Of a DNA stretch of 64,000 nucleotides, positions 18,946-30,298 are shown one piece after another. The stretch covers positions 186,001 to 250,000 of the forward strand of contig CALYDD020000353.1 of NCBI GenBank assembly GCA_944472135.2, given 5' to 3'. Below the pieces are notes generated by a model. The model worked only from the letters and a program-made list of their open reading frames with translations. It was not told the origin of the DNA and made no database searches. Position numbers and translations under genes: made by a program. Positions within the stretch are counted from its first letter, which is position 1. The number at the start of each line of letters is the position of its first letter. The DNA is from Trichobilharzia regenti. Its lineage: Eukaryota; Platyhelminthes; Trematoda; Strigeidida; Schistosomatidae.

Positions 18946-19265
18946 ACCAGTCACTATCGGTAGGAGAAATTTGAAGGAAGTCACTTATTTCAATTATCTA
19001 GGAGACATCATCTCAACTACAGGTGATACTAATGAAAATATCAAAGCCAGGATTGAAAACCGCCTGAGAGACCTTCACTAGTCTTAATTCAGTTGAGAGG
19101 CCTACACTCAGCCTGAAGAATAATGTTCGGATTTTGGACAAGTGGTCAAATAAATCCATGCTTCATTATTGTTCACAGACTTGGCACGTCCCGAAAATCA
19201 TTTCCAATGGACTTCAGACTTTCGTCAACAGTCGCCGTCTCTCCATTCTGTGAATCTACATTCAT
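18946..19265 (+). pseudogene. RTE 3' coding fragment (continuation)
   Basis: NLKEVTYFNYLGDIIS at about 18972-19018 matches the equivalent segment on the minus strand at 5075-5266. Degenerates after about 19080. Confidence 0.75.
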
Positions 19266-19289
19266 TCCTTCTGTAGTTGAAACAAAACC

Positions 19290-19925
19290 TCCAAGTTAAG
19301 TGAAAGAAGTGGCTTTCTTCAAATTTCTCTCAGTGATAGTGACTGGTGCTTGCTGTTTGTTGGCCGGCAATTATCTGTATCAGCTCTGCCTTCTCTATGC
19401 TCACTTGAGTTCTTATCTTCGCTGCCTTCCTTCTCTATCAGTATGTTTGTCTCTGCCTGTAGAATTTCGAGTTTGTCTGGCATAATGCCTAAGTAATCCA
19501 GGAAGTCCAGTTCTTTTGAAGTTTTCTCATTCATCCAGAGTGTTCTAGTCTTCTTGCTCTCCACGGTCTCTTGCATGATTCAACCAACCAACTACAACCA
19601 AGAATCTCATCGGTTATAATAGGCAGTCTTGTCTTACCCCTGTCTTCACTTCAAAGGCTTCAATAAGCTTTCCGTTTTGGACGACTTGGTATGTAGCATT
19701 ATCGTTTAACTATTGAATTAGGTTGATAACATTTCGGGTCACTGCACTCAGTGGCATTGAAGGAATTTCCGAATCATTTCATAATAGAGGTCAGTGTAAT
19801 TGAGATAAGAATTTAATGCTTTCTACTCTCTGTTCGGCTATGCTTAGCGTCTTTGCGATTTGATCATCACTTGATTCGCCCCCCCTGAATCCAGGTTTCT
19901 TTGAACAAAATAAGTTTTATTTATC
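19290..19925 (-). pseudogene. RTE fragment in opposite orientation
   Basis: Minus-strand remnant that resembles the 5270-5960 part of the RTE (region between RT palm and C-terminus), with many stops. It is head-to-head with the plus-strand fragment before it. Confidence 0.6.
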
Positions 19926-19929
19926 TTTG

Positions 19930-21620
19930 TTTTTGGTTGATCTTTATTTTTAGTGCTCCACTACAGTATTCTATGCTGGTGGACCATTGGCAATAACGTA
20001 CTGTTTGATTAATACGGTTTTGCTTGAACAAATTTGCGGTTGAGGCGCGAAGTGACTGCTCGACCTAGGGCTACCTCTAGTTGACGTGTTTTTTTTTGCT
20101 GCTTGATGCTAATAAACAGAGTTTTGATCCCATTTCCTCTCAATCCTCTAGTATTGTATGATTATATTCGATTGATTAATTTTTTGTACAGTACGTAGGT
20201 TGTACCCGCGGATCCTTTGGACTATATAGCTACCAAACGACACTACTTATGTAGTTTTGTATTTTTGGAAAATGTAATCAGTTACCAATAATATTACTAA
20301 GTCTATCATGCTAAGTCGTGTTAAACATTGTTGACGTATAAATTTTGAACTTGAGTGGCTTGAGAGAGTTAAGCAAGTTATATGAAGCGACGCATTGATA
20401 GATCTCATGTGATCAGACCAAAATGCTGCAGTTATGATCATTACAAGCACTTGTAAGCTTAATCATAGGTTATTGTAGTTTTCTATAAGAACGTCTCCCA
20501 ACTAAGTTGTTTTTATCATTTTCATATTGTTTATATGCATGTCAGCTGCAAAAGTTGATGTAAATAAGCATGTGTGTAAAGGATTCAGCTGATGATATAT
20601 TTAACAATATTTAAGAATTCGCTAAGGACATAACTCGGCTTATTAACTGACCATTCAACTCAAAATCTAAGAACAGCGTTTCCCTTTTGATAAAACTCTA
20701 TGGTTTATTCTGTTATTGTATTATTACTTTTGCTCACAGGGGTAGTAAACCTAGTAGTAAAATAAATCACTTTTTTCCGGTGAACCAGGGAGCTTTGAGT
20801 GTGATTCGGTTGTTTCACAATCCTTCAGTAGCCTAATTCTTACATATTCGGATCTCTCTTTTGTCACATTAGACACTTGTTCTCTGTGTTATTCATATGA
20901 GAAATATTATTCTCAAGTTTCGGAAGACGTGATTGTATGGCGTCGATCAAATGGCGTTTACGAGTTCAATCAATCATTAGGATAAATATGTTCATGGCCT
21001 AATATTTCCTAACAAAAGTTTGAATATTCCCCATTCCTTTTTTAACACAACACTGGGGTATTCTTGTTATGTTAAATTACATTGTGATTAGTAATTAAAG
21101 TAGTCTACTTATTGAATCAGATTCGTCTTGCTTGTAGTTAGCTGATAAATAAACCTAATTTTCTACATGTTATTTTGACATGTCTATTTGTATTTCTCTC
21201 ACCCCAATTATGACCTCTGAAATCTTCTTGGTCGTTCAATGTTTTAATTTATCAATGATATTAGTATCTCTCAATGTTGTTGTTGTTTTGAGATAGTAAA
21301 AGCTCTTTTGTCAACGTTCAGTTTCCCCGTTTGTTTTTGCCTGCCAGCGGTGTTATTGTTATGGCTGTTGTTGACGTTCGATTAGGAGAGAGTAGCTAGC
21401 GCATTGACTTGGTATTCACTCATAGTCTAACAGGTCGTAGTCCCGGTCATAATATTTGCGTCGGCGATTACATTATACTTATTTGTAAACTGGCAATATT
21501 TCCAGAAAAAATGAAATATCATGACCAGCTGGTTACGCTTATCTATCTAAATTTGTGAATTATTATTGCTGACTATTCCTCAATAAAAGCAACTTGTGAG
21601 ATTCGTTGTTTAGTGAAAAG
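19930..21620. other. no gene recognised
   Basis: About 1.7 kb of AT-rich DNA. No long frame, no family repeat that I can place, and no exon candidates meeting the acceptor/donor/phase test. Confidence 0.5.
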
Positions 21621-21625
21621 GATGT

Positions 21626-21970
21626 GGTGAGAGCAGGCTGCTAGCCAATTGGTAGACATTAATCTACGTCAATGTCTAGGTCACTAATATTGGCCGTGAG
21701 AAAATATGAACAAGGCTGATTCAACAACCAATCACAACAAACTTAACGTGGGCAAATATGATTCGCATATAGATGGCTCTACTTTTCGATGTTGCCCGAA
21801 ACAACCAATCAGAAGCCTGCGTTTGTCTGCTTAACTTCCGAGAAACAACCAATCAAGAGACTGTGTTTGTCTACTTGAATCGGCTATAATAATGTACAGG
21901 AAATATATATAAATACGTGTTGATTTCCATAATAAAACGATCTGTTGTCGGCCCTTGTCTTCTGTTATTA
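21626..21970 (+). repeat. solo LTR
   Basis: About 345 bp starting near TGGTGAGAGCAGG. It includes a TATA-like AAATATATATAAATA (about 21900) and AATAAAACG (about 21932), and ends near CTTCTGTTATTA. The same unit lies inverted at 26059-26409 and degraded at 50582-51135. No internal coding region is attached. Confidence 0.75.
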
Positions 21971-21974
21971 GAAG

Positions 21975-23510
21975 GAAGCTGTCATCCACCTTCCATCATT
22001 ACTTGTATTTATAACGTTATTAAAAATAGTAAGAATATGTAATCCTAGTGTTTTTAAAATATCGGGAAAGAAAGTTTACTAACATTTCTTCACCTATTAT
22101 GACTTCATTGAAATTCGTTCCATTGTGTATTCATGTGTATCTACTCTTTCATATGCTCCTGTAGAGCTGAATTCACTTACCATTGTCAGCGTGTTCTCCA
22201 GAAACGCGTAACTGAATACTAATCCATTTGGTTAATGAAAATCGAGCATATAATGACAAAATCTTCCATCTATGAACACCTTCTTGAGTTGGTTTATTCA
22301 TTCCCCAGTGATTTTTCCTTTAAAGTTATCTACAGGACCAAATTCAATCACTCCATAAGCTTACTTTTTCTCCACTTATGCATAACCGAAGCTCTAGGTA
22401 TACATATGAACAAATACCTAAATTATGCATTCAAAAACGTTTTGTCAAACTCCTTCCTTTACCTTGGTCACATTCATGTTCTTTTGATTTAATTTTTATT
22501 TTGCCACTTAAATTCATTCCACTTCACTTCGTTCTGGCTTTGTTTATTGCCCTAATCGAACTTTTAATATTTTAGGCAACACTTAACCTACCATTTTGAA
22601 ATCGTACCACCAGTTCATTTATTCAATGATTTTTAAAAGTTTTGTAATTCATTCACTTCAACTCTAACCCCCTTAGTAGCACATCATTTTAATTATCTTT
22701 ATTCTTATCATCATATGTGCAATATTGACTAAGCAATTTCTAGTGCAGTCACTTAATGCCATCTCTTTCCGTAATATAAATACAAATTTACAGTTGGAGA
22801 ATGAAGTCGTTTAAAAGAAGCATTTCTTCGTTTCATTTCTTCACACTCATCATTTTTTTCATACCACTTATCCGAAGGATGAAGCGACAGCTGACAAAGA
22901 AATAAATTTCTCAAACCCTCAGAAATATCGATTGTTAGATTTCTTCTTGAACCAGAATCATTTAGAGATATCTTTGAGAACAAGGAAGCATTAAAGGCCT
23001 GTTTCCTCCTATTTTTGGACTCTTCATTAGTGCGTGCCCACGACCCAACCAAGAATCGTGGATGCTCATCAAGGGCACTGGTGAATGTAACCCTACATCA
23101 TGAGTTGGCAAAACTAGAATTCCTCTGGTTTCTGAATTCTGGTCAAAGTGGCTGAATAGTTAACGAATTGGTTTTCATAATTCAATAGGAAGTGAGTAGT
23201 ATAACCTATACATCTATCATGAGTCTAGTCCTGTTCGGCTTCTTAGTTATCGTTTTTATTTTCGTTCCCTTCATGATTTTCATCTTCAGTTATAAAAATT
23301 GTCAGTTGTAGTGTTGGTGTGCAGCGCTTCGATTGATTTGAAGTTTAATAATGATCTGACTTCATTAAACAAATTGGTGAACACTGGGAAGTAGGGTAGA
23401 GCTGTTCGTCCTTGTTCGGAACTCTTTGACAGCTCGCACTCAGGGCAACAACGCCGGGGGATCAACGAAAGTCATTTCGTGCTTAAAACCGTTGATAATG
23501 GTTGATTTTT
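21975..23510. other. no recognised gene (one unexplained open frame)
   Basis: AT-rich, with a 99-codon minus-strand frame at 22753-23052 (listed separately). Otherwise nothing recognised. Confidence 0.45.
22753..23052 (-). CDS. unrecognised 99-codon open frame
   Basis: Amino-acid mix is protein-like, with LTIDISEGLRNLFLCQLSLH in the middle and a basic, charged second half (ECEEMKRR). No domain recognised and no clear flanking splice sites. It overlaps no known repeat. In DNA this AT-rich a frame of this length can arise by chance, so confidence is low. Confidence 0.2.
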   Translation of the reverse strand: MVGSWARTNEESKNRRKQAFNASLFSKISLNDSGSRRNLTIDISEGLRNLFLCQLSLHPSDKWYEKNDECEEMKRRNASFKRLHSPTVNLYLYYGKRWH

Positions 23511-23514
23511 CATG

Positions 23515-23990
23515 TATTGGTTTTTGTAAGGATTTTGTTTGACTGGTTGGAGGACTTCATAATAAGTTGACATCAGTTAGATAATCGTTGGAAAAGCTGG
23601 GAGTACTGGACAGCTTTTTCATCCCAGTTTGGGATTCTTCATCAGTACGCACCCACCACCAGGGTTCGAATCCAGGACCTTCCGCTTACAAGGCGAGTTA
23701 GCTCGTAGACTATTCAGCCACTGGAACCCGACTCATTGGCCAGAATATGAATTCCAACCTCTGCCAATTCACGACGTAGCGAGACTTGCACTGGCCAATG
23801 TCTTCGGTGAGTATTTGTCCTCACACCCGACCTGCTTCACCCTATTGGTCATGACTTCCCACTAGAACCCCAGGTAACTATCTCCTGAATAGGACCAGTC
23901 GCTAGTGAGCATCTCTGGAAACCAACACTTGAAAAGTAATCCACTGTTCACTGGTAACTGATTACAGGATGAAGTTGCCGGAAGCTCTAG
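23515..23990 (-). mobile_element. SINE-C, long copy
   Basis: Clear copy. The minus-strand head has GTGGCTGAATAGTCTACGAG (A box) and GGTTCGAACCCTGG (B box, plus strand about 23660). The body extends to the GGACCAGTCGCTAGTGAGCATC segment near 23900. Confidence 0.8.
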
Positions 23991-24084
23991 TGGGAAGTCA
24001 TCATCAGCGGAGTCAACCAAATTGGCTGTCAGTCAGACTATATATCGCGAATTGGAAAGAATAGGGATTGATGGGTCATTAGTT

Positions 24085-24245
24085 TCCTGATCGAGTGGCT
24101 GAAAGGTGTAAAAGCCTGCCGTGTGCCTTTTAGATCTTGGGTTTGATCCGTCTTTGTGTCATTAGTGCTTACCGATGAAGAGTCACGAACAGAGAAGAAA
24201 TTATTCTCCATTACTCCTTGCTGTTCACTGGTTGTCTAAATGAAG
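24085..24245 (+). mobile_element. SINE-C head, opposite orientation
   Basis: GAGTGGCTGAAAGG and GGGTTTGATCCG are A- and B-box-like. Degenerate copy facing the previous one. Confidence 0.55.
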
Positions 24246-24349
24246 CTGAATGGTGATCAAACCGTCAATTCAAATTTTGCTATGTACATACCATTCACAT
24301 CTGTCTTCGTTAAGAAGTAATTTACACATTAGGCAACTATTTGACTAAT

Positions 24350-24620
24350 CCAGTGTTATTTTATCATTCCACACTGAGTGCTGACCTCTACTGTTTAAAT
24401 CGACTAACTAAGTGGAAGGTAGTCGGTCAAGCATGCACGCCATTTAGCCTGTTGTTGAGTTACTCTGGGTTTTCTATGCCTATACTCTAGCTAAGTAAGG
24501 AGTCCTCAGTGCTTTACATTTCTGGTCCCGTAACATATTTTGTATTTCGGTTTGTTACCTTGTGGTTTTGATTTCGCTTACAGACTGCTCTCCAGTCTTA
24601 GTAGAATAAGTAATTCGGAA
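24350..24620 (+). repeat. degraded solo LTR related to the gypsy element at 27823
   Basis: GTGCTGACCTCTACTGTTTAA and GGTCAAGCATGCACGCCATTT match the LTR bases around 27870-27940 with about one change in five. No gag or pol is attached. Confidence 0.65.
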
Positions 24621-25015
24621 GTAAGAAGATATACAATTGAAGTTTCACACAGCATATCTTGGGCACCTGTCTTTATGCTTCATCTTCTAAAGTATATCTG
24701 CTAAGCTTCTTGTTTTCACTCCTTATTGTCCTGATTAAGCTCACCTGGTTTAACAGTCTGCTAGTTTTTTAGTCGGTCCAAAGCCTGGAAAATTAGGCAA
24801 GACTGGCTATTGCGCTAGGAACTGTACACTAATCGCTAAAAAAACTTCAAAGCACAACGAAAACATAGAAAAACATTAATTTTTTCTCTAGAATCTGAGA
24901 GACAGAATGATGCAGTTTGATGAAAACCTTTGTGAAGCCAGTCAATCAATGTGTCTTCTTTCGATGAAAGCTAAAATAAGCATGGAGACTTGAGGTGTTT
25001 TCACAATGTGAGAGC
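24621..25015. other. no gene recognised
   Basis: AT-rich spacer between the solo LTR and an RTE fragment. Confidence 0.5.
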
Positions 25016-25019
25016 AAAT

Positions 25020-25640
25020 GGAATGGATATGGACTCTCCAAATCGCTAACTGGACAGTCAGTAATCCACTCCGGCTATCCAGACAACAAACATCAGCACA
25101 CTGGAGCAGTGACTATTATGATATCACCAGCAGAAGTGGGAACCAGTCCCCTCTAGCACAATGACAGTAAGATTTAACTCAAAGGAAGAATTATTACAAT
25201 CATTCAATGTTACACGTTTACAAACAAAGCAGAACAAGACGAGAGGGAACATTCCTGTAGACAACTACCAACAGTAATGGGGATAATATCCCATATGAGA
25301 CATCAAAATCCTAATGAGGGATATGAAAGGTAAACTGGGAGCAGATAATACAGGAAAAGAATTTATTATAGATCGTGAGGGTTTTGGCTGAATGATTAAG
25401 AATGAAGAAGTCTTGCCAAACTTCTGCGCTTTCAATGATTTGGTGGTTGGAGGTAGCATATACCATCACAAGTACATACACAAGTCCGGTAACATGGATT
25501 TCACCTAAGGGACACACCAAAAACCAGATAGATTTCATATCAATGTTTCTCAAGAATGTGGAGACGCAGTCTACCGGACAGAAAGTTGAGAAGAGGAGCA
25601 GATGTTAGCTGACGCCACTATCTAGTGCGATCAATTAGCT
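25020..25640 (+). pseudogene. RTE endonuclease-domain fragment
   Basis: The plus-strand order matches the minus-strand endonuclease at 6224-7414: IIQCY (about 25200), then TKNQIDFISMF (about 25517-25550). Many frameshifts and stops. 5'- and 3'-truncated. Confidence 0.75.
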
Positions 25641-26025
25641 AATTAATTATTTTTATCCCTTGTTGTGATAATGAAACAGTAGGCGAACGGAATTCTCTCA
25701 ATTATTCTCTTGTTTTCTATTCTCAACTCTTATAATTATGCTAAACTTTAGTCATGTGTAAAAATATCAAGTATTTAACTTACGTTCATTCAAACGTGAC
25801 ACATTATAGATTGAAGATAAGTGCAGAAATTATAGTAATTTAATTATACCACTATCCATAAGAGATAACAAGCTTAATTTGAAGTTGAAATTAATACGAT
25901 ACGATTCATTCTATTCTGTTTATGAATTAAAATACTAAAACACTATCGCTAAAAAATATTCCTACTTCTAGAATACTTCTAGAATAGAAATTTATGCAGC
26001 TGTATCTGATGCAGTCCTACAGGAG
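25641..26025. other. no gene recognised
   Basis: AT-rich sequence without features. Confidence 0.5.
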
Positions 26026-26560
26026 GTCAGTCGTGAGCCTGAGTAGATAGCTAAGTGGTAATGTAACAACAGAAGACAAGGGCCGACAACAGATCGTTTT
26101 ATTATGGAAATCAACACGTATTTATATATATTTCCTGTACATTATTATAGCCGATTCAAGTAGACAAACACAGTCTCTTGATTGGTTGTTTCTCGGAAGT
26201 TAAGCAGACAAACGCAGGCTTCTGATTGGTTGTTTCGGGCAACATCGAAAAGTAGAGCCATCTATATGCGAATCATATTTGCCCACGTTAAGTTTGTTGT
26301 GATTGGTTGTTGAATCAGCCTTGTTCATATTTTCTCACGGCCAATATTAGTGACCTAGACATTGACGTAGATTAATGTCTACCAATTGGCTAGCAGCCTG
26401 CTCTCATCACAGTAAGGTCTCTGACTGTAGAGCTCACTGGGTAAAGCGGGTTTCAATCTCAGAAAGGACATGCGTTCCTTCACAGTGGGTTTAGATACGT
26501 CTTGCAAGAGACTTAAGTCCAGGAGAGGCTTCCTGCCGATCGCCTCCAAACATCTAATAT
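26026..26560 (+). mobile_element. SINE-B split by a solo LTR
   Basis: The head (CCTACAGGAGGTCAGTCGTGAG to AGTGGTAA) is at 26026-26058 and continues at 26410 (GTCTCTGACTGTAG), with the B box GGTTTCAATCTC at about 26450 and the end at CATCTAAT. The interrupting 350 bp is the solo LTR. Confidence 0.8.
26059..26409 (-). repeat. solo LTR inside SINE-B
   Basis: Inverted copy of 21626-21970, with the TG...CA-like ends TGTAACAACAG and CTCTCATCA on the plus strand. Its position inside a SINE fixes both ends and their relative age. Confidence 0.8.
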
Positions 26561-27160
26561 GCTGAAATCTATCTGTTAACTTTATATGGTGTTAAAAATG
26601 TATAATTAATATTGGTATTCCATGATAGAATGCTGATCAACACTACATGTGGGCAAGTTCGATTCTCTGACGATTAACTTCTGAACCTGACCTAGTTTAT
26701 TAGTCAAAAGTCGAGCTGAAAATGAAGAAAGGTCGGTGGTAAGGCTAACAATCTTATCCTATAAAAACAATCAATAAAACCGCCACTGAAATTTCAAAAA
26801 TTTGAAGCCTTATGTGTTCCTATGGTCACATTCGTGGATGACAGAAGGATATTGGTTCTAAAGGTATAAATCATTTTTGTTTAAGAGAGTTAATGCATAA
26901 ATAATAATAATGATCCACTTTATTACAAAAACAGTACTTATAGTACAGAATGGAATTCTAAGCATTCTTCACAACATCTTGCATTCAATTAACTCAAAAT
27001 AAGTATAAAACTAACCACAGGAACTTTCCCACATTTACAGTAGGAATAACGTCAAAAATGTGCAAAGTATTAAGTGAGAATAATAACTATAATAATAGTA
27101 TTAATAATAACAATAACAGTAGGTTTGTCTCAAACAGTTTTGTCGATATGACCCATTGAA
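26561..27160. other. no gene recognised; short AAT-rich microsatellites
   Basis: AATAATAAT-type runs near 26900 and 27080-27118. No frames. Confidence 0.55.
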
Positions 27161-27166
27161 CAAGAG

Positions 27167-27370
27167 ATGGCTTTCGTGGCTCAAGTGGTCTAGTGGATAA
27201 CACCTTAGCGTTTGAAACTATGGGCACTGGGTTTAAGCCTCGGCAGTGGTAACATAATCACCCACTGGGGAATGCAGGTACATCCAGCTGACCACTAGTC
27301 CCAAATAGGACGAAATGCGCTCTGTCCTGGATTCCACTACTGGTCACCATCCACCAATTAACTTTAAAAT
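27167..27370 (+). mobile_element. Sm-alpha-type SINE with hammerhead ribozyme sequence
   Basis: tRNA-like head (GTGGTCTAGTGGATAAC, A box; GGGTTTAAGCCTCG, B box) followed by a hammerhead-like segment. This matches the layout of schistosome Sm-alpha SINEs. Confidence 0.8.
27275..27345 (+). ncRNA. hammerhead ribozyme remnant (core mutated)
   Basis: GGTACATCCAG, then CTGACCA in the place of the invariant CUGANGA, then GTCCCAAATAGGAC (stem II), GAAA, and TCCTGGATTCC with the cleavage triplet. G8 of the core is C here while C3 is unchanged, so the G8-C3 pair is lost and self-cleavage is predicted to fail. Extra bases (CTA) precede stem II. Confidence 0.7.
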
Positions 27371-27502
27371 CCAACTGTTTCTATCTGAAAACAGGAAATC
27401 AATCAATACTTTCTTTCGTTATAGGTTGCTAAGCGTCCACAAATGATCCACACTCTGCAGTTGCAAACTAATAAGAGTCTTATTTTAGACAATGCTGACT
27501 AA

Positions 27503-27691
27503 AAATGGAGTCCAGTGCATGATTATCGTGTTCTTTTCGACAATGGACAGTTAGTGGATATGCCTGAACGAATGGTATTCCCAATGAGATTCCATCCCTA
27601 CTCACATCCTTTATCTGCACAGTCAATATTGTTGCAAACTCTTCATTTTCATATTAATTCAAGCATTTTACAGTTTTATAATTATCAGTAA
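27503..27691 (+). CDS. unrecognised 62-codon open frame, protein-like
   Basis: Frame with WSPVHDYRVLFDNGQLVDMP, followed by an aromatic and proline-containing stretch. It reads like a real protein segment and is not obviously any of the repeats here. An in-frame stop lies directly before it, so it would have to be a fragment of a retrocopied or disrupted gene. No function assigned. Confidence 0.25.
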   Translation, partial: KWSPVHDYRVLFDNGQLVDMPERMVFPMRFHPYSHPLSAQSILLQTLHFHINSSILQFYNYQ

Positions 27692-27822
27692 AATTGTTCA
27701 AAATGTAAATAAGTATGTATGAACAGCTAGAAAATTGTGTGAATAAACATACTTTTTCACTAATTTTTATTTTCGGCTGTTCATTGTTCAACAGAATTTC
27801 TTAGTATGAATAACAATTATAC

Positions 27823-28123
27823 TGTAGCGGTAAATAATTCCCCAAAATTATTGACCACAGCAATCACTCATTGGATGCTGACCACCACTGTTTAAGTCGA
27901 CTTGTTTAGCTGAAGGCTTCCGGTCAAGCATCCCCGCCATTTGGTACCTCGTCGTGTCACGTGCACGATCACTAGCTAGCTAAGCGTTCGTCTAACGGCT
28001 TGTTTTGGTTCCTAAATATATCGCTTGGTTTGGACGATCAATTATTGGCTTTTGCTTTGTCTTTGGTACGCGAGAATAAATTAATTAGAAGTTGTTGAAC
28101 GAGATATCACGTCAACCTTTAAA
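27823..28123 (+). repeat. gypsy 5' LTR (301 bp)
   Basis: Starts TGTAGCGG and ends CCTTTAAA. One difference seen from the 3' LTR (GGTTCC versus GGCTCC). Preceded by ATAC, which also follows the 3' LTR (31100-31103). Confidence 0.9.
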
Positions 28124-28236
28124 CTGGTGAGCCCAACCGCGAACTTCATCCACGATAAATCCGCAGATAACCCCGGTGAGTTCGTTCCATTTTGTATTTG
28201 TTCTTGTACCATATATTATTCGACATAATTTTCGTC

Positions 28237-29064
28237 ATGAGTGATCTTAGTCCCAAGGTCATCCGTATCCGCTCAACTCCTAAAACCATTCAGCTCGTAC
28301 CATACTGGCCAGATAATGCTGAAACGTGGTTTCTGCTAGCTGAAGCAGATTTTTGTGAGCATGGGATAACCGATCAACGTTCACAGTTACTTGCAGTTAT
28401 TCACGCCCTACCGCGGGAATTCAGCAAGTACGTAACATCACAGATGTTGAGTCCCGAGGTAAGTAACTCGTACGAGTTGCTCAAAGCATCCCTCCTCAGG
28501 AGAAACGTTCTCACGGACCGACAACGTCTAGATGAATTATTTCGTAACATCGAGTTAGGAGATCAGTCAGCCGTGAGCATGCTGACAAGAATGAAAGAAA
28601 TCGTCGGCCAAAGTCAGTTCGACGAAGGACTATTTAGAGAACTCTTCTTAACCAAGTTGCCACAGTCTGTACAGACCGTACTTGTGACACTTCAGGGTAC
28701 TGTAATAGAGGACTTAGCTATTACTGCAGATAGGATTCTAGAGATTACCAAACGGTCTGTCCCCGAAATATGCTCGATGACTAAGCAGACTTCGAGTAAG
28801 GATCCTGCAATGATAGAGTTATGCAACTCCATCCAGCAGATGTTTAGGTCAAACATGCCTTCTAAATCCTCCGACCGTCGTCCTAAATCTCCTCAACGCA
28901 GGAACTCACGTGGTCGATCTAAGTCCAAACCACGTTCACTGAAAAACCCTGACTGGTGCTGGTACCACAACACCTATGGCCAAGAAGCGAAGTGTTGCCG
29001 TAAGCCTTGTAACTTCGGAAATGTCTCAAAGTCTGCGGGAAACTATCCCGCCGGCACGCGTTAG
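28237..29064 (+). CDS. gypsy Gag-like protein
   Basis: I chose the ATG at 28237 (MSDLSPK) over the in-frame ATG at 28192, whose extension is hydrophobic and not shared with the relative at 13995-14693. 275 codons. The capsid-like part has WFLLAEADF, RRNVLTDRQRLDELF and LPQSVQTVL. The C-terminus is Arg/Ser/Pro-rich and carries CWYHNTYGQEAKCC, a CX2H...CC zinc-binding-like motif. It packages element RNA. The protease frame starts within its last codons in another frame. Confidence 0.8.
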   Translation: MSDLSPKVIRIRSTPKTIQLVPYWPDNAETWFLLAEADFCEHGITDQRSQLLAVIHALPREFSKYVTSQMLSPEVSNSYELLKASLLRRNVLTDRQRLDELFRNIELGDQSAVSMLTRMKEIVGQSQFDEGLFRELFLTKLPQSVQTVLVTLQGTVIEDLAITADRILEITKRSVPEICSMTKQTSSKDPAMIELCNSIQQMFRSNMPSKSSDRRPKSPQRRNSRGRSKSKPRSLKNPDWCWYHNTYGQEAKCCRKPCNFGNVSKSAGNYPAGTR

Positions 29065-29543
29065 CGGCAACCGTCGCCGGTGGCACTAGCCGCCTACTTT
29101 ACATCCATGATGTGATAAGCCAGACTCGATACTTAGTCGACACAGGCGCCGAAGTCAGCGTCCTTCCTGCTACAGCAGCAGATCGACAGAAGGAACCTAC
29201 CTTCAACTTACAGGCTGCAAATGGAAAACCAATCGCAACCTTTGGTAGGAAATACGTCTATCTGAACGTAGGTTTACGCAAACCTATTCGGTGGATTTTC
29301 CTTCTCGCTGACGTTACAATGCCCATCATTGGCACGGACCTACTTAATCATCATGATTTACTCGTAGACGTCCGCCGAAAACGACTGATTGACAATACTA
29401 CTAGTCTGTCTATCAAAGGCATCAGCTACATAGGCCCTAGCTTGTCACCCGTTAAGATAAAGGCAATTCTTGATCCAACTTTTCAACCTATGTTGACAAG
29501 TATCCGGAACTTAATTGCCCGTCGAACGACCTACCGTGCATAA
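29034..29543 (+). CDS. gypsy aspartic protease region of Pol
   Basis: The frame overlaps the end of Gag by about 30 bases (frame change), so it is expected to be made by frameshifting. The retropepsin active site [13 protein letters not shown] is at about 29132-29170. The flap-like FGRKYVYL and the C-terminal [16 protein letters not shown] follow. The frame ends at 29543, just before the RT, which is in another frame. One frameshift mutation near 29500-29545 therefore separates protease from RT in this copy. Confidence 0.8.
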   Translation, partial: CGKLSRRHALAATVAGGTSRLLYIHDVISQTRYLVDTGAEVSVLPATAADRQKEPTFNLQAANGKPIATFGRKYVYLNVGLRKPIRWIFLLADVTMPIIGTDLLNHHDLLVDVRRKRLIDNTTSLSIKGISYIGPSLSPVKIKAILDPTFQPMLTSIRNLIARRTTYRA

Positions 29544-29554
29544 CCAGCAATGTT

Positions 29555-30298
29555 ATGCACCACATCATTACCACAGGACAACCTGTGACATCTAAAGCAC
29601 GACGATTAGCTCCTGACAAACTGAGAATCGCCAGGAATGAATTTGACCATATGCTTAGCCTTGGCATCATTCGACCTTCGAATAGCCCATGGGCATCCCC
29701 ACTTCATATGGTTCCGAAAAAGGATAGCAATGATTGGCGACCCACCGGTGATTACCGGCGAGTGAATGCCAAAACAACCCCTGATTGCTACCCGTTGCCT
29801 CATATACACGACTTGACGGCAACCTTATCCGGCGCGACTATATTCTCCAAAATCGACTTGGTTAAAGCGTATAACCAAATCCCGATGGCAACAGAAGACA
29901 TCCCGAAAACGGCTATCATTACGCCTTTCGGACTTTTTGAATTTCTACGTATGCCATTCGGTCTTCGGAATGCAGCCCAAACATTCCAACGCTTCATTGA
30001 CGAAGTATTTCGCGGTCTCGACTTTGTATACGCATACTTAGACGACTGCCTCATTGCCAGTCCAGACAAGGAAACTCACCTTAGGCACTTGGACTTGGCA
30101 TTTGACAGGTTACGCCAACATGGTGTTACCATCAATATTCAAAAGTGTCAAATCGGTGTTGACTCACTCGACTTCCTGGGTCACACTATTGACTGCAAGG
30201 GCATTCGCCCACTGGCTACTAAGGTTGAGCCTCCTAAGAAAAACCGTTCTGGACGCACCGTAAGGTTCCCAGAACATTTGCACACTTATTTGACTTAA
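29555..30298 (+). CDS. gypsy reverse transcriptase fused to Pol tail
   Basis: 247 codons. HHIITTGQP and [11 protein letters not shown] open the domain. Motif A is [12 protein letters not shown] (about 29850), [15 protein letters not shown] is motif B, and YLDDCLIAS is motif C with the catalytic Asp pair (about 30040). After [15 protein letters not shown] (the RT end) the frame runs into [13 protein letters not shown], the Pol C-terminus. RNase H and integrase are therefore deleted with the frame preserved. Confidence 0.8.
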   Translation: MHHIITTGQPVTSKARRLAPDKLRIARNEFDHMLSLGIIRPSNSPWASPLHMVPKKDSNDWRPTGDYRRVNAKTTPDCYPLPHIHDLTATLSGATIFSKIDLVKAYNQIPMATEDIPKTAIITPFGLFEFLRMPFGLRNAAQTFQRFIDEVFRGLDFVYAYLDDCLIASPDKETHLRHLDLAFDRLRQHGVTINIQKCQIGVDSLDFLGHTIDCKGIRPLATKVEPPKKNRSGRTVRFPEHLHTYLT

